A stretch of DNA of 64,000 nt, taken from the NCBI GenBank assembly GCA_030765045.1, contig CM060965.1, positions 23,362,935 through 23,426,934 on the forward strand. Direction: 5' to 3'. The position numbers and the translations under genes are program-made. This DNA is from Tenodera sinensis (Eukaryota > Arthropoda > Insecta > Mantodea > Mantidae). A model generated the notes under the pieces. It was given only the letters and a program-made list of their open reading frames with translations, had not been told where the DNA came from and ran no database searches. Positions 26,541 to 38,189 of this stretch are shown piece after piece. Position 1 is the first letter of the stretch. Each line of letters opens with the position of its first letter.

Positions 26541-27604
26541 AGCTTGCACTATACAATCTGCAATTGAAATGTTAGACAATACCAGCATATAAAGGAGTAC
26601 GTTTATTCCCTTGAAAATAAAGATCCTGTAAGTAAAGTGAGATTTTTTTGGTTGTTTATACTGTTATTGTCTATTGCCAGGGACCACTCACGCTAGTTCA
26701 ACTGTCGCTTACCTCAACCGCCACTGCCAACCCCATGATTAGAATTGCGCCATGGAGTTCTGCAATTTTTAACGCACGAAGGGTTATCTACTTAGGCCGA
26801 TGCCGAATGCAGTGGGCAACTTTGGGGTTTGGACTGACCCCACTTGGTAGTCTGAAGGTTAATGAGTGAGCAGTACATTATTTAATGCATTGTTTTATCT
26901 CAATTTAGCTAATAAAATACTAGAAGTCATCCTTGGATATCTCCCTACTGGAATAACCCGAGGTCTTTCAGTTGTTAATTGACAACAGCCTTCCAGAACT
27001 GAGCGACGCTTGTTTTTAAAATGTATTCCACTAAGTCTCCTTTCTTTCACTTGAAGCCAATAATTCCCCAAGGCATAAATTTCAATTCACCTACTGGTGT
27101 ACTATTATGGTTGGTAGTACTGACTCGCTGGCCATCCTTTCATTAAGCTTTATTATTGACAAAAGTGACATGGGAGTTCCAAAGCAGACAATAAAAGAAC
27201 GTGCACTCTGTTCAGAAACTCCGCTAATTGCAATTACAATTATTGTTTGAACTTTTCTTTGTTGTATCGACAAACTCATTTATCAACTGAATTCGTATGC
27301 ACAGGTTTGATTAAATGTGATGTCCGCTTGGGGAATGCCTTTGCAAATAGTGCACAATCGATCTTCATTCTCGTTTTGTAAAATCATTCATCATTTAGTT
27401 CGTTTGCTTCCTGCGCCTTGGGATTACTTGTTTGTCCGAAAGTGAATCTAGATGGGATGGTTTACAGTGACGACACACATAGCCAATTAGTTTTGCTTTA
27501 GAATCCTGATTAAAGTTATTGGTATAGCCCAATAGAACATTAAATCTCAAATTCGATTTTATGCCTCAGATTTTTACGAACACGTAGTGAATAGAATTTG
27601 CACA
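26541..27604. other. Unassigned sequence
   Basis: A GC-richer stretch lies at about 26680-26880 without splice-supported coding potential. No repeat family was recognised. Confidence 0.35.
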
Positions 27605-27745
27605 AAATTGTTCGTATTCGGAAGGTCTCAGTTCGATTCCCGTTGGGCCAGCCACTCTGATCTTGAGTGTTTTCGCGGGTTCTTCTTAGTTGATAGACGG
27701 AGTGCTTGGTAACGTGGTTTATACGAGGGTATTTTTTTCCAAAGT
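27605..27745 (+). mobile_element. tRNA-like SINE fragment
   Basis: A B-box-like AGTTCGATTCCCG at about 27630-27642 is followed by a TTTTCGCGGGTTCTTC block of the type seen after the head of other SINEs here. It is truncated. Confidence 0.4.
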
Positions 27746-27824
27746 CCAATCATTGCTAAACCAAAACTACAGTGAAAATCAAGAATGTTTTATCTATAAC
27801 TTTTAGGTATACTTTACATGCGAC

Positions 27825-28215
27825 TCCTTTGCATAGTCGCCTCGCCGACGTAGATATTTTTCACAGCGCGGTACCAACTTTCCAATCCCCTCGTCATAGA
27901 GGGCGCCGCCTATGCTCTTAGCCACTTTGGCCATGGTACGATTTTGGGAAACGAATCAACCAACACAGAAATTGTGAACCGATGATTTTCTCGAAGTTCC
28001 TGATCCACTCGATGAACAAGATCACTGGTTGACGCTCGCTTGTATCATGTATGTACGTCGTGCTTCAGAGTTCCAGCGCCATTGCCGAACTTTGCTACCA
28101 CTCATGAAAGTTTCACCGCACACATCACTCATTCGTCGATGATTTTCGGCTGCATTGCACTCTTTCATATAAAGAACTCGACTTACAGCGTGTAGTGCAG
28201 TTCACATTTGGCGAG
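27825..28215 (-). pseudogene. Internally deleted mariner relic (SETMAR-type)
   Basis: Minus-strand fragments give the N-terminal HTH half of a mariner transposase: MSDVCGETFMSGSKVRQWRW, then DLVHRVDQELRE-like and HNFCVG-like pieces. They then jump directly to the C-terminal end, GIGKLVPRCEKYLRRRGDYA. The whole catalytic DD34D core is missing between about 27960 and 27890, so this is an internal-deletion derivative. Frameshifts also occur within the HTH part. Confidence 0.72.
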
Positions 28216-28671
28216 AGTCTATTGTTTAAGTGCACTACGCGGCCAGAACTGACAAGTGCCACGTGACATGATGAACAGGCATCCAGGAACAACTACTTAA
28301 GTAAGAATAAAATCAAACCCCCACAAAATCTCTTTTCGTATGCCAGTCTCCGCCTGATGTGTGTCTTTCACACCTTCTCCTGGAGGTTTGTAGGAAAATA
28401 TTACATATAACTGTGCTCTTAAGTGCCAGAATCCTCCTCTGCTTACTGAAAACCAGGTATGAAGCACTAAAGTCAGGACGGAAGGAAATAAAGTTGAACT
28501 GTTACTGGTCTATAGGCAACGACGTCGTAGATAACAAACCACTCTCTATTTCGTATATTAGTTTGCATTCGGTGACGACAGTCGGACCGGCTTCTACCTG
28601 CCTATCTCTGACTTTGCCTTTCTTGTTCTGGATTCTTTGTAGTTCAAAGGTTTGAGTTTAGATAACTGCTT
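28216..28671. other. Unassigned sequence
   Basis: A 98-codon + frame at 28359-28655 has no recognisable motif and is not called. Confidence 0.3.
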
Positions 28672-28773
28672 AAGAATTCCTGAACATTGAACACGAAAAA
28701 CATATAGGAATAAGAGTTTGTAAGAGTGGTTAGTACAAGAGTAGAGAAAGTCATGTGAGTGCAACACATCAGA
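28672..28773 (+). mobile_element. TIR family 1, end fragment
   Basis: This is the last ~100 bp of the element. It contains ATAGGAATAAGAGTTTGTAA and then AGTAGAGAAAGTCATGTGAG followed by TGCAACACATCAGATTTTT, matching the ends at 16128 and 38700. Confidence 0.8.
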
Positions 28774-29134
28774 TTTTTAGCAGTACTGTGACATTTAGCA
28801 TTATCATGGCATCCATTGTAATATTAGTTTTTTTTTTTTTTTAACAGTTAGTGTCCGATAAAATAACAGTTGAGTTGGAAGAACGCGTCCATATTATAGT
28901 ACTATTATAGATTACATTACTATTAACCTGATATTATAAAGAGAGGATGTTCATCTCAAAGTCTATTCAACCAAGTTTGATTTTTTCACCATCGAAAGTC
29001 CCCGTTCTTTCTGTTGGACATTCCCCGTAAAACACCGAATTTACGAGGGCAAAGTCGATGCACTGCAGTGTGAACATATTAAAGTTTATGAAAAAACATA
29101 CTTGCAAAGAAGGGTTTGATTTTCTGTTTGCACG
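28774..29134. other. Unassigned sequence
   Basis: It contains a T-run at about 28828-28842. Nothing else is supported. Confidence 0.35.
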
Positions 29135-29281
29135 AAGTAGTTGTTTATCTGGATACGGTTTTATTCCAGGGTTTTTACTTATCCTGAAATATGATTGTTG
29201 GGTAACTCTAAGCTCTATGGGCTCCGGGCTCGTTTTACCAACATTTTAAGGACGATAGATATTATATGTAAAAAAAAAAAT
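29135..29281 (+). mobile_element. SINE family D, diverged 3' part
   Basis: The order GTTTATCTGGATACGGTTTT, TTACTTATCCTGA, GGGCTCCGGGCTCGTTTT, then AAGGACG and an A-run follows the family D body (compare 32110-32250). Divergence is high and the head is missing. Confidence 0.6.
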
Positions 29282-30176
29282 AGAAAATTCAACAAAACAA
29301 AAGAAAATCTGCTAATAAAGCCACGACACCTATATCAACATCCTTTAATAACCAACATGTAAAAACGTTTCGCTTTGTTCCCTTCGTGCGTGTTGTAATC
29401 AAATTCGTTAGTAGGTCATAGTGAACAATTGCATAAAGAGAGAAAATTACAAACGTTAGAAATCAGTAAGCTGTATTTTAAAATTAACAACTCAAAATAT
29501 TATGTTTCTCTTTGGTCACAGACTATGTGTCTTTCCCATAGAGATTAATTTATTAACCTGCAGTGAGGAATCTTCATATTCACCAGCTTCACCTCTATTT
29601 CGTTTTATATGTTAAGGTTTTCTGCATTATATGAATATTATGTAGCTTTAATGTAATTAAATAACTGCCAGAACAATGATTTAAAGTTTGCCTACTGCAG
29701 TTATCCAAAACATGACTCGACCATTCCGATCGATGATTGCTGTGCAATTATAAAAGGTAGTAGGAAAGATTAAGCACAAGAGTCCTTTAGATTGCTGTGC
29801 AAATTTTCAGCAAGAACTGCGGAAGTAAATGAAATTAGTACGTTAATCCTGTTTAGAAAGATAACCGTGCAATATCGTATAAGTCAGTTGGTATTTTGTA
29901 TAACTATAGAAAATTTGGTCTAACACTATACAACAAATTAATAACTAAATTCCCGAAAATAATTAGTCCCTTTTTGTAAACTGCCGACGCTTCTTATTTT
30001 CTAAATTCAATAAAAATATTACTAGAGTTAATGAAGAATTTCATGTGACTAAATAGTGAAGTTTATCCTTTAATTACAAATTGCAAATCATGTATGGTAA
30101 TATATTTTGAATTGTAAACATGTCATCTTTTACAGAATTTGAAAAGAGGAGCATTTGTGCAATATTTCATTAATAT
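29282..30176. other. Unassigned AT-rich sequence
   Basis: No genes or repeats are supported. Confidence 0.4.
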
Positions 30177-30805
30177 TGTGACGCCGGTCGTGGTGCACAA
30201 CAAAGGACGATCGGAACCAGACTACCTCAATTAATATACCAACAACAAAGGTACTCAAGATCCAACTTTACCACACCATTCACCCAAGCAAACACGTGAT
30301 AACAATGAGCGCGGCACGTCAAAGAGGTTTTCGAGATTATTCGAGAAGTGTCCGGCGGCCAGCGTATTTGTAGAGATTCCAGAAAAAGTGAATTTCGAGA
30401 AAGATCCGTATTACGCCATCCTCTCTATATGAGGGGGCGTTGCGACGAGAGCAATCAGTTTTTAGTAGTAATTAGTAATAAACATGAGTCGTTGCAGAGT
30501 CAGTTTTTAGTTTTAGTGTGTGTGTCAGCTGCGTGTGTACGGTCGCGTCGAAAGAAAGATCGCGAAGCAGTTAATGAGTGTCGAGTGATGGTATTGTCAA
30601 AGTCAGTTTGAAAAACAAATAGTGAAGAAAGACAGAAAGGAGTGAGTCGCTGTTAAGAGAAGAAAACAGTTGTGAGTTGTAACATCATGAAAGACTGTAG
30701 ACAGTGTTAACGTCAGTAAAAGAGAACTGAGTTGTTGTGCATTCAGTTAGATCAAAATAAAGTGAGAAAAATAACTAGATTGAACTTCCGTCATTTTTTA
30801 TTACA
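30177..30805 (+). mobile_element. Solo LTR (629 bp) with 4-bp target duplication
   Basis: The segment begins TGTGACGCCGGTCG and ends TTTTTTATTACA (TG...CA). It is flanked on both sides by ATAT (30173-30176 and 30806-30809), which I read as a 4-bp target-site duplication, typical of many Ty3/Gypsy elements. An AATAAA lies near 30757. Internal retroviral-type genes and a second LTR are absent, so it is a solo LTR left by recombination. An 87-codon open frame inside (30348-30611) has no known motif. The composition (CpG-containing, GC-richer) contrasts with the flanks. A cluster of HSE-like motifs lies at 30330-30402. Confidence 0.75.
30330..30402. promoter_or_regulatory. Cluster of heat-shock-element-like motifs in the solo LTR
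   Basis: At 30330-30347 the units TTC, GAT, TTC and GAA fall exactly 5 bp apart (30330, 30335, 30340, 30345): a four-unit HSE with one mismatch. Perfect nTTCnnGAAn sites follow at 30376-30385 and 30393-30402. HSF binds alternating nGAAn pentamers; binding here is inferred, not shown. Confidence 0.5.
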
Positions 30806-31259
30806 ATATTGTAGCCGTCCCTTTTTCTGACAAATGAATGATTTATTTATAAACAAAGATGATCAGCCCTGCTCCTGATATGCTCTACTTACTTTGTTTT
30901 TCACAAGGAATCTAAATTTGTGTGAAGAAAACGCGGGCATGTTTAATGAAGACCTCATCTGGGCTGTGTTCGTAAATACGCACGTACAAGCAGAAGCACT
31001 GCTACGTAGAGATAAGCCAAAGTACACTTGAATATTCAACAGGAGCTCTCCCTCGGAAAATTGCAGCTTAAAATGGGTTTCTGTTAGTTAGTTACGCATT
31101 TTAGAAAACTTTTGCATAATTCTGCCTCAAATATGTGATGAGTAACTGAACGAAGTTTGACATCACTTAGCTTTTGTTTCTGCAGAGTTTTATCTCGCAA
31201 GTACAGTTTCCCATCAAAGCTGAATGGTTTATTGGATAAAAAAAGTATCTGAGACGAAA
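30806..31259. other. Unassigned sequence
   Basis: Nothing supportable. Confidence 0.35.
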
Positions 31260-31970
31260 ATATCCTACAGGTAGCCAGAATACGTCACAGGCGGAACTAC
31301 AACTGTGGATCAGGGAAGTTACTCAGCCCGCCGGAGTTCAGAAAGCCCGCCACTAGTAAGTCAGGTCTGGCTGCTCATCAGTCCCCCTGGAAGGGTGGCC
31401 GGCCGACCACAGCGCCTCCCCTCAGCCGAACATTGCATTTTCAGAGCGCCAGCACCGACGTAGCACAGCCCACCGGCGACCCCGCTAAATCTTACAACCT
31501 GTAAAGACAGGATAGAGAGAATGAAATAAATGAAATGAAAGGAGGTGAACCGGGGATGTAAGATAAATATCCTTCGCCTCCCGAAGGATATATTATAATA
31601 ATTATAATATAAAAACCCAAGACAGATAATACATGTATTGTGCGAAACGTTGAGTCCCCACTGCTATCCGCTGCCGGTCGCTGCTCGGCAACGTCTACTG
31701 CCCACCACTCTAAAGTCGTGTACCTGTTGGTGACTGGCTCAGGTGGTAACGGGAGATGCAGGTTGACCGACCGCTCCGACCTGAGTTTTTCCGTGGTTAT
31801 CTCTTCTTTAATCCCTTCCTTCCCTTCTTCATCTCCTTTATCGTCTTTCAGGTTCTGGCTGTTGGCGTAATGGTTCGGGCATATGTGAGCAGATGGTGGT
31901 ATGCTTGCGCTGTGCAACTGTTCTTCCCATGTCCCAGTTGTGGTGAGCCTGGTAATTATCTGTGAAACAG
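31260..31970. repeat. GC-rich composite repeat region
   Basis: A sharp GC-rich island (31300-31495) is followed by AATGAAATAAATGAAATGAAAGG and TCCTTCGCCTCCC, which resemble the tail-side body of minus-strand SINE family B. A pyrimidine-rich block then follows (31770-31860). A 141-codon minus open frame (31492-31917) crosses these pieces and contains an Ile run from (ATT)-like sequence, so I do not call it a gene. Exact family unknown. Confidence 0.35.
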
Positions 31971-32034
31971 ACTTCTCTGTGTGTTACTCGGTCACGCCCT
32001 CTGTCAGCCTGTCACCCTTTACCCCCTCTCGCCC

Positions 32035-32250
32035 GCCTCTGTAGCGTGATGGTTAGCATATCTACCTCACGTCCAAGAGGTCGCGAGTTCGAATCTCGCT
32101 TAGGGTAAGTTATCCGGATAAGGTTTTTTCCGAGTTAACTTAAAGCTCTAGGACCTCGGCCTCATTTGAGCATCATTTCACCCATTTCATTCATTCACCG
32201 TCCGATATGACATTACGTAGGAGGACGTTAACAAAAAAATTACCTCCCCT
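32035..32250 (+). mobile_element. SINE family D, full-length copy
   Basis: The tRNA-like head includes TAGCGTGATGGTTAGCATAT (A-box region) and a B-box GAGTTCGAATCTC at 32087-32099. The body contains GTTATCCGGATAAGG, CCTCGGCCTCATTTGAGC, CCGTCCGATATGACATTACG and GGAGGACGTTAAC, ending in an A-run. The same order is seen at 49755-49965, and 3' pieces lie at 25945-26053 and 29135-29281. Confidence 0.85.
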
Positions 32251-32280
32251 AAGAGGTGGTAGCTCTAGCCATTGTTAAAC

Positions 32281-33022
<742 letters not shown>

Positions 33023-33059
33023 TACGAAAGCTTATTCTTCTATCTACTTCATATTCATT

Positions 33060-33690
33060 GATAAAACTTGTAGCTACAAGGGGTTTAAGCGAACACAGTA
33101 GCCTTGAATAATTATAATCAAATATTTTAAAATGTGGTGACATATAGTTCTATTCCCTAAAATTAATATCAATTTTCCTCTTGAAAAAAAAAACCTAAAG
33201 TATTTGAAAATGCAAACCAATTACAAAGAATATCTCGGAAATTGCTAATCCCACGTAAACTTTTATTTTGTATAAACTGTGTTTTAATGACATTTGGCCT
33301 AGAAAATTTGTGTCTTTATCTTAGGTTTACCAATTACAGAACAGTCTTTCAGAATGAATAGGACTTTAGAAAACTTAAGATTCGAAGTAGAAGAGTAATT
33401 TTAAGAAAATTAAAATTAAAAATAGGGAAAAGTGTTCCATGTTAAAAGCAGTTAGGTATTAGGGATGCTCTTGAAACTCTTCGTGCTGCATTCTCCGAAG
33501 ATGCTGAACTGAAATAAAAAAACTTGGTGTTTATCCAACTTTTCGGGACCTTTTTCCATGTTTTATTCAGGGGACCTTAAAACATGTAGGTATTTCTAGT
33601 GGAACCTCGATATGGAGCTTTTGGATGAGACACAATACCCTCTCTACCAAATTGGGTAGCTGGTAGAGAAAGTGACGTTAATTGCAACCT
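33060..33690 (-). mobile_element. Diverged TIR family 1 copy, minus orientation
   Basis: The block order matches the full minus copy at 35633-36473: TACAAGGGG...CAGTAG, AATATCTCGGAAAT, a TTCCATG block, CTCTTCGTG, TTTATCCAACTTTTCGGG, TCAGGGGACCTTAAAACATG, ACAATACCCTCTCTACC and the terminus GGTAGAGAAAGTGACGTTAA. The terminal motif here extends the inverted repeat beyond the 12-bp core. Confidence 0.65.
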
Positions 33691-34659
33691 CCGAGTAATA
33701 TTTGGTGGAATGCATATGTCCTTTAATAATAAAATGGTTTCTCGTGTGCTTCTACTAATGATAAAGAACTGGCTATCTTTATAGATTAAGCTGTTTGTCT
33801 AACGATATGATGTTACACTCGTCTAAACTTCCACGTTCCAAAATTATGAGCCTAGATGTGTGTAATTTCCCATTTGTCATCACATGAATTTTACTGCTTT
33901 TCTTGTATCGGTGCTACGCTTTGCGTTAAGCTGCCATCTGTCGGCTTTGGAAATGCTCACTGTCAGAGCGAGGGCAGGGCGCTACTAATGAGGTAAAACT
34001 AACAAACCAGATGGCAGAGCATATGCCCATACACAAAGACACCAATTCAAAACCAATATTTCCACTTTCAGTAAAGTAGGAAAATGAATTCCTGTTGACT
34101 TCGTATTTTATTTCATTTACTAGCTGATTCCACAACACTGCTCCCCCTTGATGCATTTTATACAGAGATCATTTCTTTTTCTTCCTCTGCTCCTATATCC
34201 CACTCTTTCAGTCTCTCTCTCTTTCACACACACCTTGTATACCGTGGCTAGCGAAGAGACAGGCTGCAGCGCGAATGGGAGTTACGTATAATGGTGATCT
34301 GATAAATGCTAACATTGTATACCATCATGATCAAACTGTATCCTTTGTATGAATTCAAGAGCAACTGTTTTTGTTAGTTTAGAACATAGATATTTTAGGC
34401 AATTGTGGTTTTACTTCATTGGGCCATGATCAGACTTGGAGAATTACGTCACTGCAGTTTGCGCCGCAACCTGTCCTTTTCGCTAGTTACGTTGTATATT
34501 ATATGAGAATTTGTAAAACTGTAATTAGGCAGTTTTGTTTGGCGTGTTAAATTAAAGCGTTAATTAAAGCTTAAAAGTAATCGAAGTCTGCATCTTTTTG
34601 TTAGAAAATGTGATAGTAACTATATTTCTATGATAACCTTGTAACCAGTTTACGTACAG
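33691..34659. other. Unassigned sequence
   Basis: A short inverted pair CTGCCATCTG (33931) / CAGATGGCAG (34007) is visible. No gene is supported, including the 76-codon minus frame at 33926-34156. Confidence 0.35.
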
Positions 34660-34756
<97 letters not shown>

Positions 34757-34757
34757 T
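34660..34757. repeat. (AAT)n microsatellite adjoining a SINE tail
   Basis: About 32 AAT units are followed directly by the 3' end of the minus-strand SINE A copy. On the SINE's own strand the array is an ATT tail. Confidence 0.9.
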
Positions 34758-34764
34758 AATAATC

Positions 34765-35065
34765 CATAGGACGTCTTTATGCAGAGGTTACTCTTATCGC
34801 CCGGCCGCTGCGTCCTTCAGCAGCAGGCAAGGCTACGGGGGAGTGCAGGTTGGGGTGGCGGGGGTCAGCACGCCTACTCTCGTGAGGCGACTACTTGACC
34901 TATTAGGGACGCTACCGTTCTATCAGGATAGCTACTAAATTGCCCCTCAGAGACCTAATGAGGCTGAGTGCACCCCGTATCAGTGCATCCCATGCCGGTA
35001 CCGGGGACCAAACCGGGGGTCGACCGCGCCAGAGACAGGCGCGCTAGGACTATGCTACGGAGGTG
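34765..35065 (-). mobile_element. SINE family A, minus orientation
   Basis: It shares CGCCCGGCCGCTGCGTCC, GCCCCTCAGAGACCTAATGA and GGCTGAGTGCACCCCGTAT with the copies at 3066 and 52545 (as read on the + strand). The tRNA-like head lies at the right end near 35010-35060. Confidence 0.75.
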
Positions 35066-35214
35066 GTGGTAGTAGTAGTAAAATTATAATAATATAATCT
35101 CATCCTAAGTTTTGTAAATAAAATTTATTGAAATATAATCCTATTAAATATTTAGTCTGCAACATTTTTCAAAACAAAATTTAACATTACATTGTGATTT
35201 CATCGGAAAAAAAG

Positions 35215-35630
35215 CGCATTTTGAGGTACAGTGAACCCTCAAAAAAGCACTTTAGAAGATCTGCGTGTGCGTTTGTGTGTGTGCGTGTGCGCGCACGTGA
35301 GTGTTTGTACAGTTGGTATTAAGAGAGTTTGGGTATCGTCAGAGACAGCTGTAGATATGTAATCGGCGCGTCGGAGTTATTGTCTAAAGTAGTTTTAGTG
35401 GTGTGATCGTCGAAGCCAGCTGTGAGACAGAGAGAGTGAAAGAGAAAACCAGTGAAGCAGTGTCAAGGTTACGAGAGGGCAGAACAGTGAGTTGCAAAGT
35501 AACGACGAACTATAAATTTGTGTTTACGATAAAAAGAAGACTGTATTTTTGTGATTCAATTTTAAGAGAAATAAAGTTTCAGAAAAAGTAACTGGACATT
35601 ACCATTATCATAGTGTATTCTCACTTCAAT
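35215..35630 (+). mobile_element. Possible partial LTR-like segment
   Basis: The style resembles the solo LTR at 30177: a GT-rich, CpG-containing stretch, short GTGAAAGAGAAAACC-type purine runs, then AATAAAG near 35570 and a nearby end. No clear TG...CA borders or target duplication were found. A 62-codon frame at 35403 is not called. Confidence 0.25.
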
Positions 35631-35632
35631 AG

Positions 35633-36473
35633 TAAAAATCTGATGTGTTGCACTTACATGACTTTCTCTACTCTTGAACTAACCATTCTTACAAACTCTT
35701 ATTCCTATATCTTCTTTCTTGTTAGTTGAGATAAACATTTGTACAAATTATCTTATTGCTTATTTCCTTGTAGGTGCAAGGGGAATGTTAGAATACAGTA
35801 GGCTTTGTGCGATAGTCAAATGTTTGAGATTATGTTGTCTTTGCACACTTAACATATAAAAAAATGAACAGCGATGATCCATTTCACCAAAGTTCTAAGT
35901 TTTCCGAAACTCACACACATAACAAGGAATATCTCCGAAATGGTTCACCCTACAAGAAAATTTATAGACATAAATTGTGTATTTTAGCAAGATCTACATT
36001 TTTGTATAGTAAGATTTGGTCTATCTCTAACGGTTTACCAGTTATGCAAAATTCATCCAGAGTAAATACGACTACAGGGACAGTAGCCAGAAAATTCAAG
36101 ATATGCATTTCATTTGTCAAAAACATATCTCAAACATATGGCATTTTAATCAAAATCGTTAGAGCCATTTTCGAAAAATCTTCCATGTAAAGGGTAGTTT
36201 TGGGTGGGGCTATTTTCTTCAAAATCTTCGTGTCACATCCTTGAAAGGCATTAAGCTTAAATACCAACTTTGGTTTTTAACCGACTTTTCGTTTTGGAGT
36301 TATGCTGTCCACAGACTGACAGTCTGACACACAGACTGACACACACACGCACCTTTTTCTAAAAATGCTTTTTTTTGATTCAGGGTGCCTCAAAACATGT
36401 ATTTCTGGTGAAATCTCGACATCGAATGTTTGGGTGGAATACAATACTTCCCCTACTTACCAGTAGAGAAAGT
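35633..36473 (-). mobile_element. TIR family 1, most complete copy
   Basis: This is the best full-length copy. The left terminus has ACTTTCTCTACT at 35661-35672, and the right terminus has its exact reverse complement AGTAGAGAAAGT at 36462-36473. The conserved sequence outside the left core (AATCTGATGTGTTGCACTTA) shows that the element end is a few tens of bp further out. About 840 bp, no transposase, so it is a non-autonomous DNA element (MITE-like). The 108-codon frame inside (35864-36190) is broken in other copies. Confidence 0.85.
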
Positions 36474-37139
36474 AAAAATGAGAAAACGGAACAAATTCAA
36501 AATAGCGACCTATCATTAAATATATTGATAATCATTAACTAAGATTGGAAACCTATAAATGCATATTCGCACTAATATAATTCTAATGCAGAAAATAAGT
36601 ATCCATTCAGTATACAAAGCCCTATGAGATCGGCCGTTAGGAGTTTGTATTGTCCCCTGTTTCTCTTACCAGTTTCGTTTAGCGCCTCACTGTTCATTAA
36701 GTTGTGTCGCAGAACCCATCAAACATCAGAGTTAATTTAGTAGCAGAAAACGAGTTTATACAGATGAATAACCATCGTGCAAAATAACGACGTTTGTACT
36801 TCATATTCCAAAACGTTGAGTAATGAAGGTGTCGGCCGGAGGGGGTCGCACAAAGGTCGGGTCTCTGAGGGTGAAATTAGCAAGGAGGGTGATAAAGGGA
36901 ATCTGTAATAACTAGCAGCCGCCCTCTAATTGCAGGTCAGGGTAAAACAAACAAAGTGCTAACATACGCAGACTTTAATGGACTAATCTGGTTTACTACC
37001 ACGTACGTGAATCTACGCTCATTTTATCATTTGATGATTAATACGCCCACTCATCAAATTTACATTTTTTCAACCTTTTTCAACGACTTATTTTCTCATT
37101 AGCAAGAGTTTAAAATCAATACAAATTATAAAAATATTA
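36474..37139. other. Unassigned sequence
   Basis: A G-rich patch lies at 36835-36905. No gene or repeat is assigned. Confidence 0.35.
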
Positions 37140-37510
37140 TATATACAGTGTTGTCCATAGATTGACTTTTATTTAAATGAAATGACACATTATGTACACA
37201 AGTTCAGGCGAAGCTAGTGCACTCCTTCGCTCTCAATGCATGTGTAAAGTTTTTGCACCACACAGGACATTGCTCGTTCACACATTTCTGTAGTTATAGA
37301 GTGGACAAGTGCTGTCATGTGTTTTTAAGATCATTAATGGCAATATTACAAGGTTTTCTCATAAGTTCGCTTCTGGTTACGTTTCAATCATTAAGAACGC
37401 CTCACACCTCACCCGCAGCACAGCTACGACAGAGTAGTTTCCAAATTTTCTGTTTTAGGGATAAATTCCAAGCTTGAAATCGACTAAACCGCTTTTGATG
37501 TGCTCGATTC
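37140..37510 (-). pseudogene. Possible transposase C-terminal scrap
   Basis: On the minus strand, 37210-37330 reads HMTALVHSITTEMCERAMSC followed by a VVQKLYTCIES-like piece. The spacing resembles the C-terminus of mariner-like helix-turn-helix elements (I..I...MCE.VM.....RL..C...G.H). The rest is too decayed to align by eye. It may have belonged to the same kind of element as 39290-40045. Confidence 0.3.
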
Positions 37511-38189
37511 GTTACTGCATCTTCCCCGTAGAAGCACAAATTTTTTACCTGTGTTGTGAGGCGGTTTTGTCCTTACAATAGTAAAAGAGCTTGTGCCCAG
37601 CTGGTGCAGACAGTTGCTGTAAATGCAATAGAGGGCTGGTCACAGAAGATAAATATAGCCATCCCCAAAGTTTACCACTTGCCATAATGGAAGAAATAAA
37701 ACCAATATTTAGGGATTAGATGTTTCAGCTTTGGAGCTTATTTCTCCTAAGTTCAAATTTTCCTCACACAAGGAACACTTTCCCAGTCGTTAGTTAATAT
37801 TTTAATGTGAAAATTTTAGGAGTTTTTCTATTGGTGTTTTACATACACTGAAATAAACGTTTTGAAAATAATTATATGATAGCATTTTTAACAAATATGT
37901 GCATTAAAATGTGGGGGAAATGGCAAAAGAAAAATAATATTTTTCAAAACTATTCAACTTCTCTTAAAGTGTTATTTTAGCTATTATACTGATAATGACA
38001 CAAGTTACTATTTTTAAACAGAGATGGATTTCCGATTTATTAAATTATTGACTGGCTCTAATTCTTTCCCATACTTAGAGGGAAGAAATGCTTTGCTGAT
38101 ATTTGCACGAGGCACAATAAGTTCATTTACTTCTTCTACCTATATCTATCTCAATCATGTGATATTTTAATAAAAGAAATAATAAAAAT
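37511..38189. other. Unassigned sequence
   Basis: No gene or repeat is supported. Confidence 0.35.

Noticed and set aside
26054..26567. Five overlapping open frames of 60-108 codons on both strands
   Set aside because: The hexameric repeat units contain no stop codons in most frames; the peptides are simple repeats (Thr/Arg, Val/Leu, Ser/Arg, Asn/Gly/Asp).
30348..30611. 87-codon ORF as a small gene
   Set aside because: It lies wholly inside the solo LTR, which normally has no coding sequence, and has no motif.
31492..31917. 141-codon minus-strand open frame
   Set aside because: It crosses repeat-like segments and contains an Ile run from simple sequence; no domain is recognisable.
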